NCBI GenBank assembly: GCA_003242075.1
Contig: QBMO01000004.1
Span: 29,839-72,748 of the forward strand
Direction of reading: 5' to 3'
Origin: Alphaproteobacteria bacterium
GTDB lineage: Bacteria; Pseudomonadota; Alphaproteobacteria; Caulobacterales; Aquidulcibacteraceae
Length of the DNA: 42,910 bases
Of this stretch, positions 17,651 through 27,979 are shown one piece after another. Under the pieces are notes generated by a model. It saw only the letters and a program-made list of their open reading frames with translations, did no database searches and had not been told where the DNA came from. The translations under genes and the position numbers were made by a program. Position 1 is the first letter of the stretch. Every line of letters starts with the position of its first letter.

Positions 17651-18814
17651 ATGACCCAATCGCACAGCCTTGATTTCGCCCTCGGCGAAACCGCGGACGC
17701 CATCCGCGAAACCTCCGCCCGTTACGCCGCCGACCGCATCGCGCCAATGGCCGCCGAAATCGATGCGACCAACAAATTCCCGCGCGAGCTCTGGCCCGAG
17801 ATGGGCGCGCTTGGCCTGCACGGCATCACCGTCGCCGAAGAAGATGGCGGCTTGGGGCTGGGCTATCTCGAACACGTCGTGGCGATGGAGGAGGTGAGCC
17901 GGGCTTCGGCTTCCGTTGGCCTAAGCTACGGCGCGCACTCGAACCTTTGCATCAACCAGCTCCGCCGTTGGGCCACGCCCGAGCAGAAGCAGAAATACCT
18001 GCCCAAGCTGATCAGTGGCGAGCATGTTGGCTCGCTCGCGATGAGCGAAGCGGGCGCGGGTTCTGACGTCGTCGGCATGAAGCTGCGCGCGGAGAAGAAG
18101 GGCGATCGCTACCTGCTCAATGGTACGAAGTTCTGGATCACCAACGCGCCTGAAGCCAACACGCTCGTTGTGTATGCCAAGACCGATCCCACCGCCGGCT
18201 CCGGCGGCATCACCGCGTTCATCATCGAGCGCGGCATGAAGGGTTTCAGCACCTCCCAGAAGCTCGACAAAATGGGCATGCGCGGCTCGGACACTGGCGA
18301 GCTTGTGTTCGAGGATTGCGAAGTGCCGGAAGAGAACGTCATGGGCGGCCTCAATCGCGGCGTCGCCGTGCTTATGAGCGGCTTGGACTACGAGCGCGCC
18401 GTGCTCGCCGCCGGACCTTTAGGGATCATGCAAGCCTGCCTCGATGTCGTGCTGCCCTACGTGCGTGAGCGCAAACAATTCGGCAAGCCGATCGGCTCGT
18501 TCCAGCTAATCCAAGCTAAGGTCGCCGACATGGTCGTCGCGCTCTCCGCCGCGCGTGCCTACGTCTACGCCGTCGCCCGCGCTTGCGACGCCGGCAAAAC
18601 CACGCGCCACGACGCCGCCGGCGCCATCATGTTCGCCTCCGAAAGCGCGGTGAAGGTCAGCCTCGAAGCCATCCAAGCGCTCGGCGGCGCGGGCTATACC
18701 AAAGACTTCCCAGTTGAGCGCTTCCTCCGCGACGCTAAGCTCTACGACATCGGCGCCGGCACCAACGAAGTGCGGCGGTTCTTGATTGGCCGGGAGATCA
18801 TCGGCGGGGGCTAG
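17651..18814 (+). CDS. liuA: Isovaleryl-CoA dehydrogenase
   Basis: 387 residues, acyl-CoA dehydrogenase family. [21 protein letters not shown] and [16 protein letters not shown] are family marks. The catalytic base lies in [18 protein letters not shown] (E248), the position used by isovaleryl-CoA dehydrogenases rather than the later position of medium-chain enzymes. It converts isovaleryl-CoA to 3-methylcrotonyl-CoA in leucine breakdown, feeding the carboxylase encoded downstream. AGGGAG precedes the ATG. First gene of the operon. Confidence 0.94.
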   Translation: MTQSHSLDFALGETADAIRETSARYAADRIAPMAAEIDATNKFPRELWPEMGALGLHGITVAEEDGGLGLGYLEHVVAMEEVSRASASVGLSYGAHSNLCINQLRRWATPEQKQKYLPKLISGEHVGSLAMSEAGAGSDVVGMKLRAEKKGDRYLLNGTKFWITNAPEANTLVVYAKTDPTAGSGGITAFIIERGMKGFSTSQKLDKMGMRGSDTGELVFEDCEVPEENVMGGLNRGVAVLMSGLDYERAVLAAGPLGIMQACLDVVLPYVRERKQFGKPIGSFQLIQAKVADMVVALSAARAYVYAVARACDAGKTTRHDAAGAIMFASESAVKVSLEAIQALGGAGYTKDFPVERFLRDAKLYDIGAGTNEVRRFLIGREIIGGG

Positions 18815-18816
18815 TG

Positions 18817-19058
18817 ATGTGGATCTATCTACTTCTATTTGTTCCGCTGTTGTTTCGGCCGACCTGGAAACTGCTTGGCCTGCTGACGCTTGTCGCAATC
18901 GCGCTTGTCGCAGTCGTCGGAGTCATGACTGGCACGCCAGCGTTGGTCACCTTGTTCTACGGTGGAATCAACGTGGTTGCCTTTGCTGCACTCGGCGCCG
19001 TGCTGATCATCATTCGACGTGCCTTCACTAAGACAACCAATTCGACTTCTGCGGAATC

Positions 19059-19062
<4 letters not shown>
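18817..19062 (+). CDS. Small membrane protein between liuA and mccB
   Basis: 81 residues, mostly hydrophobic: about 2-13, 18-38 and 43-67 could cross the membrane, followed by a short basic then Ser/Thr-rich tail ([12 protein letters not shown]). A GTG one codon earlier overlaps the liuA stop and is an equally possible start. The stop overlaps mccB (ATGA), so all three genes are coupled. No family recognised. Base composition is lower in GC than the flanking enzymes. Confidence 0.65.
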
Positions 19063-20663
<1,601 letters not shown>

Positions 20664-20666
20664 ACG

Positions 20667-20963
20667 ATGATTGTGGTCGCGCTCATTGTCCTGTGGTTCT
20701 TCCCTCGATGGGCGGTCCTAGCGATTCTCGCTGTAGCGTTGGCCATTCTGAACTCTGCAATCAATTTTTTCGTTGGTCGCGACGACGAGATCGTAGGGGA
20801 TTTACTGGTCAATATACCGGTATTTGCTCTAATCGGCTGGGCAATCGTCGAATGGCACGCTCGCAAGCGCGAGCGGACGCGGTCACAAGATTTAGACAAA
20901 GAGATGGAACGCGTCCGCGCCGAAATCGCTGCGCGTGAGGCTGATCCGCCGGGTGCGAATTAG
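20667..20963 (+). CDS. Small membrane protein with C-terminal coiled coil (1 of 2)
   Basis: 98 residues: two or three hydrophobic segments (about 3-35 and 45-62) and a charged tail (RKRERTRSQDLDKEMERVRAE, shown in part) likely to form a coiled coil. It starts three bases after mccB. The tail ends ERVRAEIAAREA, nearly the same as ARIRAEIAARDA in the next protein, so the two are probably diverged duplicates or interact. Lower GC than the carboxylase genes. No known family. Confidence 0.65.
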   Translation: MIVVALIVLWFFPRWAVLAILAVALAILNSAINFFVGRDDEIVGDLLVNIPVFALIGWAIVEWHARKRERTRSQDLDKEMERVRAEIAAREADPPGAN

Positions 20964-21320
20964 ATGGATATCAACACGATCATCAATCTGATCCTACTCT
21001 ATGCGGCTGCCTTTATGGTCGGCTGGGGGATCATCCTCGTTCTGCTCTGGATTCGGCCGGAGTACATGTTTCTGCTCTTCTACGTGGCCGCCAACCATGT
21101 GCTTGTCTTTCTCATCTTTGACGTCTGGCGCCTGACGTGGACCGATGCGCCGACATACGCACTGAACTCTGCGATCGCAGCGGGGATAGCGCTCGCGTGG
21201 GGCGTTCCGGTAGTCGCGCTCTTCAAATGGCTGAAGACGCGTAAGACCGGGGCGGAGAGGGAGGCCGAAAGAGAAATTGCGCGCATCCGCGCCGAGATTG
21301 CCGCGCGTGATGCCCAATGA
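20964..21320 (+). CDS. Small membrane protein with C-terminal coiled coil (2 of 2)
   Basis: 118 residues: hydrophobic segments at about 7-28, 33-52 and 65-82, then a charged helix (KTGAEREAEREIARIRAE). Its ATG directly follows the stop of the preceding small protein, with no clear ribosome site, implying coupled translation. The shared tail RAEIAAR(D/E)A links it to that neighbour. No known family; acts in the inner membrane if expressed. Confidence 0.65.
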   Translation: MDINTIINLILLYAAAFMVGWGIILVLLWIRPEYMFLLFYVAANHVLVFLIFDVWRLTWTDAPTYALNSAIAAGIALAWGVPVVALFKWLKTRKTGAEREAEREIARIRAEIAARDAQ

Positions 21321-21337
21321 ACGACCACACCCACCAT

Positions 21338-21443
21338 CGTCATTCCGGACGCGACGAAGTCGCGATCCGGAACCCAGGGGCAACCAGCGCGTCGTTGGCC
21401 CCTGGGTTCCGGGTTCGTCGCTGCGCGACGCCCCGGAATGACG
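21338..21443. repeat. 106-bp imperfect palindrome (MITE/REP-like element)
   Basis: Arms 21338-21381 and 21398-21443 are nearly complementary, with ends CGTCATTCCGG / CCGGAATGACG and inner parts CCGGAACCCAGGGGC / GCCCCTGGGTTCCGG. Pairing extends into the loop through CAAC/GTTG. It lies between the small membrane gene and mccA. Similar GTCATTCCGG-ended palindromes are widespread in alphaproteobacterial intergenic DNA. In RNA it would form a strong hairpin just before the mccA ribosome site. Confidence 0.8.
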
Positions 21444-21456
21444 AAGAGAGTCTTGC

Positions 21457-23340
21457 ATGCTGAAATCCGTCCTTATCGCAAATCGTGGCGAGATCGCCCG
21501 CCGCGTTATTCGCACCGCCAAACGCCTCGGCGTGCGCACTGTCGCGGTCTATTCCGACGCTGACGCCAAAGCGCTGCACGTGCGCGAGGCGGATGAAGCC
21601 GTGCACATCGGCGCGAGCCCAGCAAAAGAGAGCTATCTGCGCGGCGAGAAGATCATCGCGGCCGCAAAGCAAACCGGCGCCGAGGCGATCCACCCCGGCT
21701 ACGGCTTTCTCTCCGAGAACGCCGATTTCGCGCAAGCTGTCATCGACGCGGGCCTCATCTGGGTCGGCCCGCGTCCGGACTCGATCCGCGCCATGGGCTT
21801 GAAAGACGCCGCCAAGCAGCTCATGGCCGAAGCTGGCGTGCCGACCACGCCTGGCTATCTCGGCGAAGATCAAAGCGAAGAGCGTTTGCAGAAGGAGGCC
21901 GACGCGATCGGCTATCCGGTGCTGATCAAAGCCGTCGCCGGCGGCGGCGGCAAAGGCATGCGCAAGATCGAGAAGAAGGCCGATTTCAAAGCCGCGCTGC
22001 AATCGGCCAAGCGCGAAGCGGCGGCGGCGTTTGGCGACGATCGCGTGCTGTTAGAGACGTACGTGCAGCGCCCGCGCCACATCGAAGTGCAGGTGTTCGG
22101 CGATACGCATGGCAATGTCGTGCATCTGTTCGAGCGCGATTGCTCGTTGCAGCGCCGCCACCAGAAGGTGATCGAAGAAGCGCCCGCGCCGGGAATGGAC
22201 GAAGCCACGCGCAAAGCCGTCACCGATGCGGCCGTACTCGCGGCGCGCGCCGTGAACTATGTCGGCGCCGGCACCATCGAGTTCATCGCCGACGCCAGCG
22301 AAGGCCTGCGCGGCGACCGCATCTGGTTCATGGAAATGAACACGCGCCTGCAAGTGGAGCACCCGGTGACGGAGGAGATCACTGGGCAGGATTTGGTCGA
22401 GTGGCAGCTGCGCGTGGCGAGCGGCGAGACGCTGCCGCTGAGGCAGGAAGAGCTGCGCATCAACGGCTGGGCGATGGAAGCGCGGTTGTATGCGGAAGAT
22501 CCATCAACTGGTTTCTTGCCATCTATCGGCCCCTTGCGCGTCCTTCAGCAACCCGAGACCGCCCGCGTAGACTTCGCTGTTGAGCAAGGTGGTGAGGTAA
22601 CGCCATTCTATGATCCGATGATCGGCAAGATCATTGTTCATAGCGACGATAGAGATGCGGCTGTGCGCGATTTGCGATCTGCGTGTGCGGAGCTGCAAAT
22701 ATGGCCGGTGAAGACAAACGCGGCCTTTCTCGTCAGATGCCTGGACGATCCGCGCTTTGCGAAAGGGGATGTCGACACGTCGCGAGTCCAAGCGGCAGGT
22801 GACGCCCTGACAGCGAAACGAAAGCCAAGCGCTGATATTGTGTCAAAGGCTGCTGGCGCGCACATCTCGAAGAAGTGGAGTCAACCGGGCGCGCGGCGCG
22901 AACCGTGGGTGAGCGTCGGCGCGTTTCGTCTCAATGCGGCCCGGAACTCGATCGTAAGGATGCTTTGTGACGGCGATGCCATAGCTGCCGAGCCATACCG
23001 CGGTCTCGGCGAGTTTGATTGGCGTCGCATTGACGATGCAGTTGTGATCTTCGATCGCGGCGAAGCCTACGAATTCACGCTCGATACCGGCGAGCGCGCC
23101 GATGGCGAAGTCGCTGCCAGCGATGGCGCGATCCTTTCGCCCATGCCGGGCAAGATTGTCTCCGTCGCCGCCAAAGCCGGCGCGAAGCTGAAGAAGGGCG
23201 ATCCGATCCTCGTGCTCGAAGCGATGAAGATGGAGCACACGCTGACTGCGCCCTTTGATGGCACGCTCGCCGAGCTCAATGCGAAAGCGGGTGCGCAGGT
23301 GAGTGAGGGCGTGTTGCTAGCGAAGTTGGAGAAGGACTAG
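21457..23340 (+). CDS. mccA: Methylcrotonyl-CoA carboxylase, biotin carboxylase/carrier (alpha) subunit
   Basis: 627 residues. Biotin carboxylase domain about 1-450 (LIANRGEIARRVIRTA, ATP-grasp GGGGKGMRKI, FMEMNTRLQVEHPVTE), a BT linker domain, and a C-terminal biotin carrier domain with biotinylated K591 in LEAMKMEH. It carboxylates its own biotin with bicarbonate and ATP for MccB. Codons in roughly 22500-23040 look different from the rest (see findings). Separated from mccB by two small membrane genes and a palindrome. Confidence 0.94.
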   Translation: MLKSVLIANRGEIARRVIRTAKRLGVRTVAVYSDADAKALHVREADEAVHIGASPAKESYLRGEKIIAAAKQTGAEAIHPGYGFLSENADFAQAVIDAGLIWVGPRPDSIRAMGLKDAAKQLMAEAGVPTTPGYLGEDQSEERLQKEADAIGYPVLIKAVAGGGGKGMRKIEKKADFKAALQSAKREAAAAFGDDRVLLETYVQRPRHIEVQVFGDTHGNVVHLFERDCSLQRRHQKVIEEAPAPGMDEATRKAVTDAAVLAARAVNYVGAGTIEFIADASEGLRGDRIWFMEMNTRLQVEHPVTEEITGQDLVEWQLRVASGETLPLRQEELRINGWAMEARLYAEDPSTGFLPSIGPLRVLQQPETARVDFAVEQGGEVTPFYDPMIGKIIVHSDDRDAAVRDLRSACAELQIWPVKTNAAFLVRCLDDPRFAKGDVDTSRVQAAGDALTAKRKPSADIVSKAAGAHISKKWSQPGARREPWVSVGAFRLNAARNSIVRMLCDGDAIAAEPYRGLGEFDWRRIDDAVVIFDRGEAYEFTLDTGERADGEVAASDGAILSPMPGKIVSVAAKAGAKLKKGDPILVLEAMKMEHTLTAPFDGTLAELNAKAGAQVSEGVLLAKLEKD

Positions 23341-23347
23341 CGCCGAG

Positions 23348-24007
23348 CTAACTCATCGCGAACTGCGCTTCTTCTTTCTCGGGATGACGCACCGTGTCGC
23401 CGAAGCTCTCATTCACGCCAACCACTGCCGCGGGCGGCACATTGGCGTTGCTGGGCACGTTGGCGCCGGGGCCGATCTTCGCGCCTGCGCCGACGAAGGC
23501 GTAAGAGCCGATCCGCACCGGCCGCACCAGCACGCTGGAGCCTGCGCCATCGACCTTCTTGCGCACGTGCGCGGCGAGTTCGACTTCGCGCGAAAACACG
23601 ACGCGATTGCCGATGTCCATCAGATTGCGGTCGAGCACGTCCATGCGCACCGGCCATTCTACGCCGTAACCAATGCGCGAGCCCCACATGCGCAGCCACA
23701 TCGAATAGAAGCCTGGAAAAATCCGCAGCAGCGATTCCAGAAACGGCAGCGCGTCGTAGACTGCCTGGATGTGGTGCGCGGCCAGCCAAGGGCAGAAGGC
23801 GCGCCCGTCAATGCAAGCAACGCCGTGCTTCAGCGGGGCCCAGCGAAACATGACGCGTTGCACCAAGGGCGGCAGGAAATAGATCACGAAGATGAAAAGC
23901 GCGGCGGTCCAGATCGAGGGCCACTCCGCGAACACCCCGAGTGCGGCGAGCGATACCGCGAACATCAACAGCGGAAAATACGCGAAGAGCCGATCCCACC
24001 CCGTCAT
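23348..24007 (-). CDS. Hexapeptide-repeat acyltransferase-like membrane protein
   Basis: 219 residues. Two N-terminal hydrophobic segments (about 8-27 and 30-50), a middle part with WLRMWGSRIGYGVEW, then short-repeat sequence from about 115 (NRVVFSREVELAAHV, RIGSYAFVGAGAKIGPGANVPSNANV) resembling the left-handed beta helix of LpxA-type transferases. The usual catalytic His is not obvious. It may acetylate or acylate a surface sugar. It is followed 7 bp away by the convergent mccA stop; its start is 11 bp after ptsN. Confidence 0.65.
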   Translation of the reverse strand: MTGWDRLFAYFPLLMFAVSLAALGVFAEWPSIWTAALFIFVIYFLPPLVQRVMFRWAPLKHGVACIDGRAFCPWLAAHHIQAVYDALPFLESLLRIFPGFYSMWLRMWGSRIGYGVEWPVRMDVLDRNLMDIGNRVVFSREVELAAHVRKKVDGAGSSVLVRPVRIGSYAFVGAGAKIGPGANVPSNANVPPAAVVGVNESFGDTVRHPEKEEAQFAMS

Positions 24008-24018
24008 CGACGCGCTCG

Positions 24019-24492
24019 CTAAGCGGCGTCGACGCGGACCGCGCCCGCGATCAGCGCGTAAAGCTCGTCGGCGCCGCGCGCCGCGCGCAATTTTTCGCGG
24101 ATGTCGGCGCGGCGGAAAAAGCGGGAAACGCGCGCCAGCGCTTTCAAATGATCGGCGCCCTTATCGAGCGGTGCGAGCAGCATAAACACGAGGTCGCAAG
24201 CGCGACCGTCGAGCGCGTCGAAATTCTGTGGGATGTCGAGCCGCGCGAACACGCCGACGGGGCGCGTTACGCCGGCCACTGCGGCGTGCGGAATGGCGAC
24301 GCCTTCGCCGACGCCTGTGCCGGCAAGCCGCTCGCGCATCAACACGGCGTCAAACGCGACGCGCGCATCGACGCCAGCGGGACGCGCAATCGTCTCCGCC
24401 ATAGTCATCAACGCTTGCCGACGCGACACTGCCGCCAATCGGGGCAAAATCGCTTCTGGCGCGATCAGATCGCCTAGTTCGTGCATTGCCAC
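24019..24492 (-). CDS. ptsN: PTS IIA-like nitrogen-regulatory protein
   Basis: 157 residues, EIIA-Ntr family. The phosphorylated histidine is H69 in GEGVAIPHAAV; LIAPEAILPRL and FMLLAPLDKGADHLKALA are family marks. It ends the nitrogen-PTS relay and adjusts potassium, nitrogen or stress responses in the cytoplasm. As in many Proteobacteria it follows hpf (51-bp gap) and belongs to the rpoN group, though here rpoN is 3 kb away. ATG 24486 is an alternative start. Confidence 0.93.
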   Translation of the reverse strand: MAMHELGDLIAPEAILPRLAAVSRRQALMTMAETIARPAGVDARVAFDAVLMRERLAGTGVGEGVAIPHAAVAGVTRPVGVFARLDIPQNFDALDGRACDLVFMLLAPLDKGADHLKALARVSRFFRRADIREKLRAARGADELYALIAGAVRVDAA

Positions 24493-24543
24493 CCTGTCTC
24501 GCGTTTCGCCGCTGCAGAAGCGGCGCCAACGTTTGCAGAAACC

Positions 24544-25155
24544 TTAAGTTCCGTTCGCTTTCCGCGCCCGCTCCGGATCGATCCAGCCCACATTCCCGTC
24601 GGCGCGCCGATACACGACGTTCAATCCGCCATTGGCGGCGTTTCTGAACATCAGGGCCGGCGTGTCCGAAAGATCGAGCTGCATAACCGCCATCGAGACG
24701 GTCATGGTGCGTACGGCGACCGTCGTCTCGGCGATCACAAGCGGCGGATCCTCCGCCGGCGCCGGCGCGTCTTCGCCAGCATCACTCTCTTCCTGTAATG
24801 GCGCGAGCACATACGATGATGCGTCCTCGGCGGGAAGGGGAGATTTGTTGTCGGCGTGGGGATTCCGCAGTCGCCGTTTGTAGCGCCTGACGCGCTTTTC
24901 GAGCTTCTCCAGCGCGTCGCCGAAGGCGCTATGCGCATCGCCGCCATGGCCGCCGGCTTGCAGTGAGATGCCAGATGGCAAATGCACGAGGCAGTCGACG
25001 GCCATGCCGACGCCGCCGCCGTTCTTGCTGACCGTCACGACGGCGTCTGTCGCGCGTTCGAAATATTTGCTGACGCTGGCTTCAAGTTCAGATTCGATGC
25101 GAGTTCTAAGCGCTTCGCCGACATCCATCTGCCGACCGGCGACTTGTACGCGCAT
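24544..25155 (-). CDS. hpf: Ribosome hibernation promoting factor, long form
   Basis: 203 residues. N-terminal ribosome-binding domain (about 1-100: MRVQVAGRQMDVGEALRTRI, HLPSGISLQAGG), acidic linker, and C-terminal dimerisation domain (about 145-203: PALMFRNAANGGLNVVYRRADGNVGWI), giving the long HPF that pairs ribosomes into 100S dimers. A perfect AAGGAGGT site just upstream fixes the start; the longer reading frame upstream is not supported. Order hpf-ptsN is conserved. Confidence 0.93.
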   Translation of the reverse strand: MRVQVAGRQMDVGEALRTRIESELEASVSKYFERATDAVVTVSKNGGGVGMAVDCLVHLPSGISLQAGGHGGDAHSAFGDALEKLEKRVRRYKRRLRNPHADNKSPLPAEDASSYVLAPLQEESDAGEDAPAPAEDPPLVIAETTVAVRTMTVSMAVMQLDLSDTPALMFRNAANGGLNVVYRRADGNVGWIDPERARKANGT

Positions 25156-25379
25156 GAAGACCTCCTTGTTTGCCGCGAGCCTTGCGGGGAGCCTTCGAGA
25201 CCGGATCCCGCCCCCCTGGGACAGTCCCGATGCCAAGCGCTTAAGGTAGGCCTCGGGGCGGGTCGGGTCAACGCGTAGAGGGCGCAAAGGGCGCCGAGAA
25301 TGGACGGTTCGCCGCATCCGCGAGCAATGCTCTTTTAGTCTGCCCCACAATGGCCCATTTGTGCGCTGGCGAGGGGAAG

Positions 25380-26306
25380 ATGAGCGCAGAGAATACGGGT
25401 GGTGCGGCGGCGTCAGCGCGCGCGACTCAGTGGCTCGATCTCACCGCTATCGTGTTTTGCACCTTGGCGTGGGGCACGACTTGGTATGCGATCACGTTTC
25501 AACTCGGCGTCGTCGATCCCGTTATCTCCGTTACATATCGCTTCGCGCTCGCGGCGGGATTGTTGTTCGCGTGGTGTTTGCTGCGCGGCGAGTCGCTCAA
25601 ACTCAAGCGTGCGCAGCACGTGGCGGCGTTGGGTGTCGGCGTGTCGACGTTCGCGATCAATTACACGCTCGTCTATTGGGCTGAAGAGCGCGTGACGTCG
25701 GCTGTCGTCGCTGTGGTGTTCGCAGCTATGGCGTTCATGAATCTCATCGGCTTTCGTATCGCGTTCGGCCAGCGTGCGCCGGCCCTTGCGTGGGGCGCTG
25801 CGAGCCTTGGCATTGCCGGCGTCGCGCTGCTCTCTTGGGAAGAGCTTACGGGCGCGAATTTTGGGACGCGCGCCTTGGTCGGTCTCGGCCTCACTTTTCT
25901 CGGCGTGATCGGCGCAGTGGTCGGCAACATCTATGCGCGCCGTGGTGAAATCGCTGGCGCCACGGTGGCGGCGTCCACGGGCTGGGCGATGGCGTATGGG
26001 GCGGGGACGTTGGCGCTGTTCGCGCTCGCCACCGGCCGCGCCTGGGCATTCGAGCCGACCTGGGCCTACACGCTTTCGCTTTTCTACCTTGCCGCCATCG
26101 GCTCGGTGATCGCGTTTCTCTTGTATTACGGCCTCGCGCGCCGGCGCGGCTATGCGACGGCTTCCTACATTTCCGCGCTGGCGCCGCCTGTGGCGATGAC
26201 GGTCTCGGCCTTGTTCGAGGACAAAGTCTGGGGTCTCTTTGCGCTCGGCGGCGTCGTGCTAGTGATCGCCGGGCAGTTCCTTCTGCTGCGCGCTAAGCGC
26301 GCTTAG
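25380..26306 (+). CDS. DMT-superfamily (EamA) transporter
   Basis: 308 residues with about ten membrane segments in two EamA repeats (about 20-150 and 170-305). Family marks: TLAWGTTWYAITFQLG near the start and AIGSVIAFLLYYGLARR in the second half. Likely exports a small metabolite; substrate unknown. GAGGGGA precedes the ATG at 25380; an in-frame ATG 30 bases earlier is less likely. Divergent from hpf over 224 bp. It overlaps the convergent DUF2785 gene by four bases at the stops. Confidence 0.88.
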   Translation: MSAENTGGAAASARATQWLDLTAIVFCTLAWGTTWYAITFQLGVVDPVISVTYRFALAAGLLFAWCLLRGESLKLKRAQHVAALGVGVSTFAINYTLVYWAEERVTSAVVAVVFAAMAFMNLIGFRIAFGQRAPALAWGAASLGIAGVALLSWEELTGANFGTRALVGLGLTFLGVIGAVVGNIYARRGEIAGATVAASTGWAMAYGAGTLALFALATGRAWAFEPTWAYTLSLFYLAAIGSVIAFLLYYGLARRRGYATASYISALAPPVAMTVSALFEDKVWGLFALGGVVLVIAGQFLLLRAKRA

Positions 26307-27214
26307 GGCAGCGCGCGCAGCGCCGCCGCCGCGCCTGGCAACAGCACATCGTCTTCAGTACTTTCGCTCAGGCGCGCATTGATCCATACGGCTTGCAGGA
26401 ACGCCATGATGTTGTGGCGCTTCGCTAGTCCCGCTTGCGATGCATAGGCTTCGCTCCAGGCATTGAGCGGCGCGGGATTCATGAGCTGCTCGAACCAGGC
26501 CGTCCACTCCGCTTCCGTGAACGCGCCGCGCCGGGCGATGAAGAGGATCGGACGCATTAGCCGCTCGGGCTCGCCATAGGTGTAGAAGTGCGTTGTCGGC
26601 GCGACTTGGCTCGCCACTGCATCGCGGATCGCCGCCATGTGGGCGGCATTGTTAAAGTTCGGATCGAGCACGATCTGCATCAGCAAATCCGCGCCGTGCG
26701 CGACGCCATGACGCCAGCCCTCGCGTTCATCGAAGCCGCGATAGTCACGCACGCCGCGCACATACGCGACGGAACGCGCGACGATCTCGTCGTACATAGC
26801 GTCATCGTAGTAGCCATTAATGCGGTCGGCGCGCACCAGCTCCGAAAGCGCAAGCGCCGCGAACGGACGCGCAAAGCCATCCGGATCGGGCCCGCGCATC
26901 ATCGCCAGCGTCTCGTTGGTGAGATTGGTGCGCGTCGCCACCGAAAGCTGCTCGCTCCGCAACAGCCGCGTCAGGCCCTCATACGCCACTTGATCGCGGA
27001 AGAACGGATCGGGCGAGGCAAGGCACGCGACCAGCCCATGCGCAAACCGTTCCCGCTCGCCCGCATCCGCAATCGCAAACTCCGCCGCCCGCAACGCCTC
27101 CAGCGCCGCGCGGTCATAGCCCGCCGGCGGGCACGCAGGCATTTGTGTCGCGCCCGCCGGCGCGGTGGCGCAGGCGGCAAGGAGGAGGGCGGCGGCTAGG
27201 GCGGTGTGTTTCAT
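26303..27214 (-). CDS. DUF2785 domain lipoprotein
   Basis: 303 residues. N-terminus MKHTALAAALLLAACAT carries the lipobox LAAC. The helical body contains DFREREGWRHGVAHGADLL-like sequence (seen here as DEREGWRHGVAHGADLL) typical of DUF2785. Family function is unknown. Start chosen at the lipoprotein signal; the frame continues 46 codons upstream without support. It shares a 109-bp divergent region with the DUF4160 operon. Confidence 0.85.
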   Translation of the reverse strand: MKHTALAAALLLAACATAPAGATQMPACPPAGYDRAALEALRAAEFAIADAGERERFAHGLVACLASPDPFFRDQVAYEGLTRLLRSEQLSVATRTNLTNETLAMMRGPDPDGFARPFAALALSELVRADRINGYYDDAMYDEIVARSVAYVRGVRDYRGFDEREGWRHGVAHGADLLMQIVLDPNFNNAAHMAAIRDAVASQVAPTTHFYTYGEPERLMRPILFIARRGAFTEAEWTAWFEQLMNPAPLNAWSEAYASQAGLAKRHNIMAFLQAVWINARLSESTEDDVLLPGAAAALRALP

Positions 27215-27286
27215 GGGCGCGAGTGAGCGCCTTGATACAAGCGTGGGCAAAGCGCTTGCGACGAATGGCGGTAAACTTCGGCCCAC

Positions 27287-27315
27287 TTGCAATGTGCAAC
27301 CATTGCACATATAGT
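27287..27315 (+). promoter_or_regulatory. Promoter with embedded operator for the DUF4160 operon
   Basis: TTGCAA (27287-27292), a 17-bp spacer, and TATAGT (27310-27315) form a near-consensus sigma-70 promoter. A perfect inverted repeat ATGTGCAA-CCA-TTGCACAT (27292-27310) fills the spacer. Start of transcription would be near 27322, two bases before the ATG at 27324, so the message appears leaderless; no ribosome site is present upstream. Confidence 0.6.
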
Positions 27316-27323
27316 GGTGGCGC

Positions 27324-27551
27324 ATGCCAAGGCTCGCGCGCTTCTCGAACACCGAGATCGCGATGTATTTCGCCGATCACAACCCGCCGCACTTTCATGT
27401 GCTCGGGCGCGATGGCGCCGCACAGGTGTCGATCGACGAGCTTGAAGTGATCGCAATGAGCGGCCGCATCGATTTGAACGAAGCTTTGGCTTGGGCGGCG
27501 GAGAATAAGGTGTTGTTGCGCGGCAAGTGGGAAGAGTTAAGCGGATCATGA
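27324..27551 (+). CDS. DUF4160 domain protein
   Basis: 75 residues. The sequence MPRLARFSNTEIAMYFADHNPPHFHVL is a typical DUF4160 start, with conserved HNPPHFHV. The stop overlaps the next gene start (ATGA). DUF4160 genes are usually found beside DUF2442 genes, a compact two-gene layout like toxin-antitoxin systems, but no activity is established to my knowledge. A short palindrome-bearing promoter directly precedes it. Confidence 0.88.
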   Translation: MPRLARFSNTEIAMYFADHNPPHFHVLGRDGAAQVSIDELEVIAMSGRIDLNEALAWAAENKVLLRGKWEELSGS

Positions 27552-27979
27552 TCGGCAAGATCACAAGCGTTGCGGTGCTCGACGGCGAGCGCCTGGAAAT
27601 TGGCTGGGACGACGGTCACGTTGCGCCGGTCGATCTTGCTGACGTGATCGCCGCGCGCAAAGCGCTGGCGCCGTTGAAGAAGAAAGGCGAATTCGCGCGC
27701 GTTGCGATCAGCGCCGACGGCTGGTCGCTCGAATGGCCAAGCGGCGTCGATTTCGGCGCGCAGCAATTGCGCCGCTGGGCCGACGAACAAGCCGGCGAGA
27801 TCATGCGCGTCGAAGATTTCCGCACCTGGATGGACAAGCATGGCCTGACGCAAGAAGCGGCGGCGCAAGCGCTGGGTTTGTCTCGCAGGATGGTCGCGTA
27901 CTATCTCAGCGGGGAGAAGGTGATCCCGAAGACGGTGATGCTGGCGACGGAAGGTTGGGCGATGCGGGAGGAGGCGTAG
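27548..27979 (+). CDS. DUF2442 protein with C-terminal helix-turn-helix
   Basis: 143 residues. Residues 1-75 are DUF2442 (VLDGERLEIGWDDGHVAPVDLADVI, ISADGWSLEWPSGVDFG, quoted in parts). Residues about 88-140 form an XRE-like helix-turn-helix (LTQEAAAQALGLSRRMVAYYL). The combination suggests a DNA-binding partner of DUF4160 that represses its own promoter through the operator at 27292-27310. Start set at the ATGA overlap. Antitoxin role is inference. Confidence 0.87.
   Translation: MIGKITSVAVLDGERLEIGWDDGHVAPVDLADVIAARKALAPLKKKGEFARVAISADGWSLEWPSGVDFGAQQLRRWADEQAGEIMRVEDFRTWMDKHGLTQEAAAQALGLSRRMVAYYLSGEKVIPKTVMLATEGWAMREEA

Noticed and set aside
20667..21320. The two small genes as a toxin-antitoxin pair
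   Set aside because: Both are membrane proteins with similar coiled-coil tails and neither has a DNA-binding or known toxin motif.
23900..23920. Third copy of the 27-bp stem-loop repeat
   Set aside because: Only a short GCGGTCCAGA-like stretch matches; the stem is absent.
25156..25260. A TGGCAT-like sequence upstream of hpf suggesting a sigma-54 promoter
   Set aside because: On the hpf strand TGGCATCGGGACTG lacks the invariant GC at the -12 element with correct spacing.
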